Assembly (NCBI GenBank): GCA_900617975.1
Contig: UZAE01014355.1
Coordinates: 1-15,024 of the forward strand
Source: Rodentolepis nana
Lineage: Eukaryota; Platyhelminthes; Cestoda; Cyclophyllidea; Hymenolepididae
Direction: 5' to 3'
DNA length: 15,024 nucleotides
In this document: in pieces, positions 9,000-15,024 of the stretch
Layout of the letters: every line of letters starts with the position of its first letter
How positions within the stretch are numbered: position 1 is the first letter of the stretch
Position numbers and translations under genes: made by a program
Notes under the pieces: model-generated
Databases searched by the model: none
What the model saw: only the letters and a program-made list of their open reading frames with translations
Told to the model about the DNA's origin: nothing

Positions 9000-10276
9000 T
9001 AAGTATAATTCAACTCTTTGTGGACAGAGGCTGTAAGCCGAAAGAGGAGTAAGCAATAGTTTACCCAATGAACTATACGAGATGTCGAATAGACCATCTG
9101 GCGTGGAAGTGGTTGTTGATATCAAGACTTAAAGTTCAAAAAGGGATGAGATGATAAAAGGAGGTAAGTTTTGGAAGTATGTGTATTAATGATGTATTTT
9201 TAAAATTAAAAATTTCATAGTTAGATGTCTAGTGAGTAGAATGGCCAATAGCATTGGTCAAGTCCAAGTTAAAATGAAATTAGAAAGACTTCGAGTTCTT
9301 CCACCAGTGACTTCTTAGTGTTCCTTCTCTACCCGAAATTAGTGTTGTAAAACCTTCTCCAAGATAGAGTAATATATCATCATGGGTTCCTCAGTTAAGT
9401 GATTGTGATACATCAATTTATTTTAAAAGTAGCAGCCTTATAATATTTTTATTGAGGTAAAGCAACTGAAATCTGGTAAACAAATCCACTGGTGCATATA
9501 TGCTGCATAATTTTCAGCTAATGGGCGGTAACCGGATTCAAGTTCCAAAATTCAAATCTGGCAGTTGTCACCTGCCACTCAAGTTTAACTCTAATAATTG
9601 GCTAATGAAAATCAGAACTTTTTTCTTATTCAGAACTTTATGCGATTGGACTAGAATGTACCCATAATCGGTGTATCAACCATGGCAATGCTTCACTAAT
9701 TTTAACCTAAATGACGGAAATGGCAATTAGTGTAACATTTTTTTCTTTATAAAAAATTCTAGTGCCTAATTCATAACAGATACTTTAGAAGTCGAATGAA
9801 ATCTATATTCCTCGAGAAAATGAGTAGAGATTTTTTATAAACCGAGTTCTTTTACGCAAAAAATAAATTCCATATTAAATGCATAAAAAGCTAATTCTAT
9901 TTAATTACGCCCAAAAACTTACGGGCAGTGTTTTTATAATTTCCGTAAAATTGAATAAGGATTTAAATAATAAAAATAATCATTCAAAATAGGAATTTTT
10001 AAGCGAATCCTGAGCTTACCATATACAATTCAAATTCCACTTAAAGTTTTCTACCAAAAAGGAGCACTGATTTTAGTAAATGCAACAATTTTCCAACCAA
10101 CACCCTGAGGATTAATAGTAGATCCGTTTTAGAGGCCCAAAAAGGAAATTTTCCACCAGTGTAAAAATAAAGAAGTGAAATATCACAATTAAAGGAATTT
10201 CAAAAAAATTAATTGATAAGTTAATTCAGCAATCACTGCATTCTTTTTGAAGCTCATTTGCCACGTCAGTACCTTG
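9000..10276. other. Intron-like sequence with a weak coding-like island at its start
   Basis: Between 9000 and about 9330 the DNA is less A+T-rich and carries short frames such as MANSIGQVQVKMKLERL (ATG 9241, stop 9316) and a second GGAG|GTAAGT near 9165. No exon can be assembled from them. From 9330 on I see only stop-dense intron sequence. A small hairpin (TGGCAG/CTGCCA) is present near 9569-9587. Confidence 0.45.
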
Positions 10277-10302
10277 ACACACACATATATATATATATAT
10301 AT
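10277..10302. repeat. Compound microsatellite (AC)4(AT)9
   Basis: An (AC)4 run at 10277-10284 passes straight into nine AT units at 10285-10302. It lies in the intron before the exon at 11077. It is a simple-sequence repeat, likely to vary in length between individuals. Confidence 0.9.
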
Positions 10303-11076
10303 AGTTATATAAGTGTAGTTAGGTCGCTCTATTCAATTAAGGAAAGATAGCCATAAGTCAAATATATGTTAATTTTTAGGAATGTCCCAGATATTTCACA
10401 TCCATTCACATTGTTCAAATGGAAATATACTTATTCCCTTAATTTTCTTATACTTTCATAAATGATCATTTGCACAAAAAGCGAAATTGAGATATAAAGG
10501 GAGATTATTTCTATTTATGAAAACAGATTTTTTGACTAAACGCTTTAACGAAATTTGGAAACAACTGAAGAATACCTATTTATTAAGTTTTTTTCAAATG
10601 ATAAGTGGCAATATATTCACTTCACGTTACGTTAAATTGATTTACACATTATTTATTGGCTAATAAACAAAAAGATGCTTCGTTCTTTATTGATCAATAT
10701 TTTGTTGTTATCAAATCATCATGAAAAATTGTATAAGAAATCCTATTCTAACTTAATCATAGGTCTAATTTCTTTTGATAATTCAAAACGTACTTGATTT
10801 GGCTATATCTTTTACTGAAGCCGAAAGCATTAATTCCCATTGGTCCAGCTTATTAATTATACGATGTGGGCATTATGTGGTATGATATATCAAATAATAC
10901 AAAATATAATTATAGAAAGTTCAAGCAGTGTCTTATTATTTCTACAAATGTTTGTGTCTGCCGTTAAAGACGTATTGAATATTTTGCGCCCAAACCAGTT
11001 CATTTGTTGTAGTAAGGGTATTTCTTGCATTAACTTTGTTAAAAAGCGAGCATATGTTTATTCTATTACACTTTAG
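10303..11076. other. 3' part of the large intron, ending in the acceptor at 11075-11076
   Basis: A 78-codon frame (10840-11073) happens to be open in the same register as the next exon and stops at the TAG that forms the acceptor. Its A+T-rich Ile/Leu/Phe composition argues against coding. The final bases TTCTATTACACTTTAG form a good pyrimidine-rich acceptor. Confidence 0.55.
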
Positions 11077-11420
11077 TTGTTAGAAATATACCCGCCTCGA
11101 GGTATAACTTCAGAGCGTCAAGGTGTAGAAATCTCCTCAGCCTCGATGTCACCCACCATTTCACATTCAAGCAGAGAAGTTTTCCAACCACTCGCAGCAA
11201 ATGAGCTCTTAGCAACAGGGAATTCAACGATTTGCAGACGGGTTCAGGAGATATACAGAGTGAGAACAGCACTGCTCATTGAGAGGTCTTCATCAGTAAT
11301 CACTCTGATTGACCGTCTCAACTCGCGTCTCCATTCATTAACCGCTGAAAATCGGGAAACACGGGCCCACTTCGCACTTTCTCAATCTTCTAGGCATAAT
11401 TTGCCTTTTGTTACAACAAG
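11077..11420 (+). CDS. Internal exon of the main split gene, Ser-rich plus helical region
   Basis: The exon has 344 bases (114 codons and two bases), entering in phase 0 after CACTTTAG and leaving in phase 2 at the donor ACAAG|GTGAGT (11421). It follows in phase from the exon ending at 3771. The product starts LLEIYPPRGITSERQ, continues with a Ser-rich linker (EISSASMSPTISHSS) and then a helical part with RVRTALLIERSSSVITLIDR followed by many charged residues, which could form a coiled coil. There is one cysteine, and a likely N-glycosylation site NST near residue 49. The hydrophobic/ER pattern faintly recalls the first helix of NIT sensing domains. It could also be an ordinary cytoplasmic helical region. 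Codon use and base composition clearly differ from the intron. Family not recognised. Confidence 0.8.
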
Positions 11421-12155
11421 GTGAGTTATTTCATTACCAAATATCATACTGACATCATTAAGCATAGTGGCATAGATATATATATATATATGCATAAGTG
11501 AAACAAGTGTTATAAATAATTCAACAATCAAAGCATTATGTGTCATTTTGGATATTTCGATTTAATTATGGGTCACTCTATCTTAATCAAGATGAAGGAC
11601 AAAAGAATTTAGAAAAATTAAGAACTTTCGTCATTAAATTATGCCAATCATTGCCGCAAAATTATTCAAAAGCATCTATGAATTTTTCTCTTTGGTTAAA
11701 ATACGCTTTGAACTTGAAAATTTCTTCATGCGCAAAGTTTATTCCCCATGAGATTTTTCAAATCGACTTTACGAAATCAAAGGAAAGAATTTCAAGTTAT
11801 CTTTGATGTTAATTACTTGCTTCAAATTCGCGATTATCATTTAGCTAGAATTAAAAATAATAAATTGATTTACCTATATTGTTACCCAAACCTCAATGAA
11901 ATGAAAACGGAATTCATGAAGGCTCCTTCGCCAAAATGGAGGACAATTGCATCGCATTGAACATTTTTCCACATTAAATGAAATATGCACCACCAAAGAT
12001 CATTAAATGATAACATAGAGCAAAACGGTAAAGGAAAAACGTATAGAGAAAAGTATAAATTAAATTAATTTGAGATTGTTAAATTGGAAATAATTCCATA
12101 AAAACGTTTGCACAGAATTCCAATACACATAATAATTAAGAAGAGGTGATTTTAG
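11421..12155. other. Intron between the exons at 11077 and 12156
   Basis: It starts GTGAGT and ends TGATTTTAG. Two overlapping A+T-rich frames (11540-11806 and 11748-11960) are open for 88 and 70 codons but have no splice or start context and look like chance. Confidence 0.65.
11476..11491. repeat. Microsatellite (AT)8
   Basis: Eight AT units are bordered by near-palindromic GCATAG and TGCATA, so the whole could fold as a hairpin. It lies in the intron. Confidence 0.85.
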
Positions 12156-12387
12156 AACGTTGGAGCCTTTTCATGTTGTTGGCATTCGTGAAGTGTCGAG
12201 AGCATTGAACCTTGACGTAGCCAATTTAGGTTTAAGCCTTGTAAGGCAATATCTTCTTGATTTTGCCCGTCAGCTTAACGGCAAAAAGTGTTGCTACATT
12301 TTGCATAACTTGAATGCGCTTCAGAACAGATACCATATTTCCCGTAATATTCTGCTTATAACTAAAGACTCGAATGAGTATTTTTAG
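12156..12387 (+). CDS. Exon of the main split gene; alternative last exon or cassette
   Basis: The acceptor is GATTTTAG (12155). The first base A completes an AGA arginine codon with the AG left by the exon ending at 11420, so the junction is in phase. The product begins TLEPFHVVGIREVSRALNL and continues as a leucine-rich helix (NLGLSLVRQYLLDFARQLNG). Reading on gives 76 codons and a TAG at 12385, making this a last exon of a form without a membrane span. A weak donor AAAAA|GTGTTG at 12288 would instead end it at 12287 in phase 2, giving a 132-base cassette that joins in frame to the exon at 12873. The base composition stays moderately coding-like past 12287, which favours the first reading somewhat. 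A TATAAA near 12470 could serve as a variant poly(A) signal. The NLGLSL helix loosely resembles NIQ/NIGT of the 3346 exon, which may point to a repeated domain. Family not recognised. Confidence 0.68.
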
Positions 12388-12872
12388 AACTACCAAACAA
12401 CTCACGCAAAGTCAATAGGCGATAGTTCAAACTCCTTCATGGTTCAACCCATACCAAAATAGTTGTTATAAAGATAACACAATTCCATTATGCATAAATG
12501 GTGTAGTTTGTTATTTTTTATGAAAATGTGTATTTCTTTTTATATTATTTTCAATTTGCTTCTTCCTTATCGAAGCTAGCTCATCTGCGTTTAAAAAGTT
12601 ATCAGTTATCAAATCATCTCTGCGGCTTGTAGATCACAATCCATTTGCATCCATTCAACTGAGGGTTCGTAACATTCCATAAGTCTCTGATCATATTACT
12701 GATTCGATATAATTCCACTTTCCCCTTAAGTAAGGCTTTATGATAACCTCTTTCTTCAACTTTACCCATTTACCGCCAATAATCACTAAATTTAATTCAT
12801 AACGATGAAAATAATCCACAAATCAATAATATTTACAATTATTATAATATTATTTCAATCGGCGTCTTTCAG
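12388..12872. other. Intron or 3' flank preceding the membrane-span exons
   Basis: No further exon is supported. In the last part an ATG at 12805 is open into the next exon and would encode a signal-peptide-like MKIIHKSIIFTIIIILF. The same bases can serve as the pyrimidine-poor end of an intron closing with TCTTTCAG at 12872. Confidence 0.5.
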
Positions 12873-12958
12873 ATATGTTACCGTGTCAATTTCAATTAAA
12901 GAAGAGGAAGACGCACAACTGTGTCTTACAAATGATCTAAATCCAATGAATTACTTCG
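12873..12958 (+). CDS. Exon of the main split gene, pre-membrane segment
   Basis: The exon is 86 bases, bounded by GTCTTTCAG and the donor TTCG|GTAAGT (12959). It enters needing two bases and leaves with one, so it joins in phase both to the exon ending at 11420 (AG+A gives Arg) or 12287 (AA+A gives Lys) and to the exon at 13335 (G+AT gives Asp). It encodes YVTVSISIKEEEDAQLCL and then NDLNPMNYF: an alternating beta-strand pattern followed by an acidic stretch, just ahead of the membrane helix. That arrangement is like the last extracellular strand before TM2 in DEG/ENaC channels, but this is resemblance only. Alternatively the exon is a first exon starting at ATG 12805, where the upstream bases would add a signal peptide. 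The acceptor and the phase matches favour an internal exon. Confidence 0.68.
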
Positions 12959-13334
12959 GTAAGTAACTTTTTATGGACTATGCTTTCCCAAAAACTGTGC
13001 ACATTTTTGTTGCGATTAATCGAAAAAATTCCAGACATTGTTATTCGTTTAACTTTAACTGTGTCTTTGCGATTTAAAGATAGTATCACTCCTCAAAGCA
13101 AATAAATTATGATTAGAGCATGGAGCAAAAAAAATTTCATACTTAGAGAAAATGCTTCAAATGCATAGTTGACTACTGAAATGTGCGAAAGTTGACCAAA
13201 GTTTCGAACAATTAATAAAAAAAGGCAATTTTAAATTTCCGAAGATGAATTCAATAGGGTTCAAAATTCAGATTGCGGTTCAAAGGAGTCACCTTTGCAA
13301 ATGACAGTTTAAATAATTTTTTCTACTATTTTAG
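12959..13334. other. Intron between the exons at 12873 and 13335
   Basis: A 376-base intron starting GTAAGT and ending with a T-rich tract TTTTTTCTACTATTTTAG. It is A+T-rich and stop-dense, with no elements recognised. Confidence 0.7.
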
Positions 13335-13613
13335 ATAATCTTATAGGCATTCTTACTAGCACACTTGGCTTATGGATAAGTTTGATACTCGTTGTTGAAA
13401 TCCATTGGAAAAACGTTCGAGTTCCGAGAGATAGGTTGCTGCAACTGAGAAGTCTTCAGGTGGAAGATGAAAGTATTCGAGGGGTCTCAAAAAGTGTTTC
13501 TGACAGAAATCCTGAAGATGGAGCAAATGCAAATCATGGAGGGTCTTATGAACATTGCAGTATCATCCCATCCAATTCCATGCCTCAAAAATTGATTCCC
13601 CTTAGTGAAGAAG
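13335..13613 (+). CDS. Exon of the main split gene, transmembrane helix and cytoplasmic tail
   Basis: After a strong T-rich acceptor, the exon continues the 12873 frame with a hydrophobic helix NLIGILTSTLGLWISLILVV at residues 2-21, then EIHWKNVRVPRDRLLQ, a positively charged stretch that by the positive-inside rule should be cytoplasmic. The remaining 50 or so residues are hydrophilic, rich in Ser, Asp, Glu and Asn, and look disordered. The donor GAAG|GTAAAT at 13614 leaves phase 1; if unused, the frame runs to TAA at 13667. The helix shares TLGLW and a following E-I with TM2 of DEG/ENaC channels (GLWLGxS...EI), but the GxS selectivity motif is not there. A plain single-pass anchor is the simpler reading. 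The coding call is secure. Confidence 0.78.
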
Positions 13614-13897
13614 GTAAATCAATCTTTTCGGTTTCACACACAAACATATTCACTAATGATAGTAATTAAATCTTGCGTGTGAACAAAGTTTCGCAATAGT
13701 GATTTCATATTAATAGTAGAGAAATTATTGGTCGACGATTATAAAAGTCAAGCCTTATTCTCAAGTACACTAAAAAATTTATTCTCCAAAAATATGTTAG
13801 GCAGATATGCAAATATAATTATTTCGTCAATGAAAAACACTGGTTAATGCGCTTTTGCCCGCATTCGAAACTTTAGAAAATGCCGGTTTGAGCGACT
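13614..13897. other. Start of the last intron, or 3' untranslated region
   Basis: A+T-rich, with no further exon. If the donor at 13614 is not used, coding ends at TAA 13667-13669, and no clear AATAAA follows within the next 200 bases. Confidence 0.5.
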
Positions 13898-14150
13898 AGG
13901 TGTTGATATTTCTGTCTTATTATAAAGCCAGTGATTTCAAATGCTAGGTGAAACATTCACAGTATTTATTTTATTTATATCAAATGGAAGGCGTTTTGAT
14001 AGTTATCATTAGCCCCTTAGTTGACTTCAGGCTTCACAGATGGGAAGGGACATCAAAGCGAAAAAGGTCGAGATGGGGGGAGGGGGGAAAGAAGAGTGTT
14101 TCAAAGATGTAAAAAAGACAGACACAAAGTTAGAAAAAAGGTGAGGTGAG
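13898..14150 (-). mobile_element. SINE-like element copy C with shared flank, cut by an N
   Basis: The element part is 13963-14150, again minus-strand with its AAATA tail at the left. It is preceded by 65 bases (13898-13962, starting AGGTGTTGATATTTC) that copies A and B lack but copy D at 14669 shares. Over 253 bases C and D differ at only two places: GTGAAAC against GTGGAAC, and one A missing in D near 14826. The element breaks off at 14150, exactly before an undetermined base, so its minus-strand 5' part is missing. It would lie in the last intron of the main gene. Confidence 0.8.
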
Positions 14151-14151
14151 N
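14151..14151. other. Undetermined base N, probable assembly join
   Basis: This is the only non-ACGT symbol in the window. It falls where copy C should continue into TACTATGG (as copy D does at 14921) but unrelated sequence begins instead. It probably marks a gap or join made inside a repeat, so order and distance across it are not reliable. Confidence 0.75.
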
Positions 14152-14244
14152 ATAAATAGATTTCTTTTTAAATAAATTTTTATTATTAAAAATAAAGAAG
14201 AATATAGACAATGCTGTTTCAGTGAAATATACGTATGATTCTAG

Positions 14245-14372
14245 GTAGAGTAGGTGCAGGAATTGGCATCAGTAAATGCACTATAGTGCAAAGTGATAAC
14301 CTCAATTGTCGCCGACTTATCAACTCAATTAAGGATTTGCAAGGAGAGCCATTAGATGTGTTCGAGGGCTGA
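14245..14372 (+). CDS. Likely last exon of the main split gene (C-terminal tail)
   Basis: Two acceptors, GATTCTAG at 14244 and GGTGCAG at 14259, both give the phase needed after the exon ending at 13613: G+GT or G+GA makes a glycine codon. The frame then runs through GISKCTIVQSDNLNCRRLIN and KDLQGEPLDVFEG to TGA at 14370. Composition and codon use look coding, against an A+T-rich background. It would end the hydrophilic cytoplasmic tail. An ATG at 14235 is in frame, so a short stand-alone ORF of 45 codons is the alternative. AATAAA at 14558 is a plausible poly(A) signal about 185 bases on. The main doubt is the N at 14151, which lies in the joining intron. Confidence 0.45.
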
Positions 14373-14668
14373 TTTCAGTGTTGAATTCGGTTGAAAGGAG
14401 AGCGTTTCTTGTAGGGATGAGAAGACCCTTCAATTGATCTCGTTTTGTGAACTATATCAGAAAAAAACACTGAGTGATTAAAAACCACTTCTTTCACATT
14501 GAGTGACAATTCTTTTAGTTCTAATTCAATTACGACGATGCCATAGGTTATGGGAAAAATAAAAAATCTTACCATCACTGTTAAGATAATGTTTTGGTGC
14601 AAAGAATTCGTCCTCTGTCCTGACTAAAATGTTGTCAGGTGATTTCGGTTTCTGAATAAGAGGTACTG
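14373..14668. other. Probable 3' untranslated and flanking sequence
   Basis: No exon is supported. A minus-strand frame (14375-14602) is open but A+T-rich and without context. AATAAA occurs at 14558-14563 on the plus strand. Confidence 0.4.
14558..14563 (+). terminator. Possible poly(A) signal AATAAA of the main gene
   Basis: A canonical hexamer lies about 185 bases after the TGA at 14370. Its position suits a short 3' untranslated region; chance occurrence is possible in this A+T-rich DNA. Confidence 0.3.
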
Positions 14669-15024
14669 AGGTGTTGATATTTCTGTCTTATTATAAAGCC
14701 AGTGATTTCAAATGCTAGGTGGAACATTCACAGTATTTATTTTATTTATATCAAATGGAAGGCGTTTTGATAGTTATCATTAGCCCCTTAGTTGACTTCA
14801 GGCTTCACAGATGGGAAGGGACATCAAGCGAAAAAGGTCGAGATGGGGGGAGGGGGGAAAGAAGAGTGTTTCAAAGATGTAAAAAAGACAGACACAAAGT
14901 TAGAAAAAAGGTGAGGTGAGTACTATGGAAGTAATCGAATTTGACATACAGTGGGGTGATGGTAGTTTGGAGTCAGAAGTCAACTGCCGGTTAATAGACT
15001 TTTTTGCCGTATGAGTATACGTTG
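14669..15024 (-). mobile_element. SINE-like element copy D with shared flank, running off the window
   Basis: The shared flank is 14669-14733 and the element part is 14734 to the window end. Unlike C it continues through the TACTATGG and ACAGTGGGGTGATGG segments to GTATACGTTG, as in copy A, and unlike B it has no internal deletion. Its minus-strand 5' end and any target-site duplication lie beyond the window. Confidence 0.82.

Noticed and set aside
9530..9590. tRNA-like words and a 6-bp hairpin
   Set aside because: Only a weak B-box-like word is present; there is no A box at the right distance and no cloverleaf.
10840..11073. 78-codon plus frame directly before the 11077 exon in the same register
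   Set aside because: It ends at the TAG of the acceptor and is made of A+T-rich Ile/Leu/Phe codons without splice or start support.
11540..11960. Two overlapping plus frames of 88 and 70 codons
   Set aside because: They look at first like a frameshifted gene, but composition is that of the intron, lengths are expected by chance in 15 kb, and no splice sites frame them.
14375..14602. 75-codon minus frame near the end
   Set aside because: Overlaps the probable 3' untranslated region, A+T-rich, with no splice or promoter support.
14719..14919. Plus frame of 66 codons in copy D, and matching frames at 177 and 3805
   Set aside because: These are translations of the antisense strand of the repeat and differ by frame-breaking changes between copies.
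1..15024. CRISPR array, operon, phage or bacterial defence system
   Set aside because: No regularly spaced direct repeats, no ribosome binding sites and no long intact frames; the splice signals and SINEs show eukaryotic DNA.

Overview
The window looks like nuclear DNA of an arthropod, probably an insect. It is roughly two thirds A+T and consists mostly of intron-like sequence. Short coding islands are bounded by GT/AG splice signals. It also holds several copies of one dispersed repeat with target-site duplications and a relic tRNA-derived SINE. There are no operons, ribosome binding sites or long open frames, so it is not bacterial. The species cannot be named from the sequence.

The main content is one split gene on the + strand. 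Exons at 3346-3771, 11077-11420, 12156-12287 (or reading on to a stop at 12387), 12873-12958, 13335-13613 and about 14245-14372 can be joined with reading phase kept at every junction (0/0, 2/1, 2/1, 1/2, 1/2). Together they encode a long, mostly helical segment without a membrane span, then one transmembrane helix and a hydrophilic tail. That fits a single-pass membrane protein with a long sensing or extracellular part; its 5' end is missing or lies in a candidate first exon near 1509. I do not recognise the family. By eye there are faint resemblances to the helical NIT sensing ectodomain of insect receptors and to the end of DEG/ENaC channels, and neither is secure. The exon at 12156 can be read as a last exon, as a 132-base in-frame cassette, or skipped in frame, so membrane-bound and soluble forms are both possible.

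Layout: 1-520 repeat copy A; 1270-1600 a less A+T-rich island with a possible promoter and first exon; 3346-3771 exon; 3892-4199 repeat copy B; 4200-11076 a very long intron holding a possible minus-strand terminal exon (5670-5783), a coding-like frame (6313-6464), a short signal-peptide ORF (6701-6898), a relic SINE (about 7494-7606) and a weak island at 8940-9330; 11077-13613 four exons of the main gene; 13898-15024 two nearly identical copies of the repeat plus about 70 bases of shared flank, separated by a single N at 14151 and by a likely terminal exon. The link across the N depends on the assembly being right.
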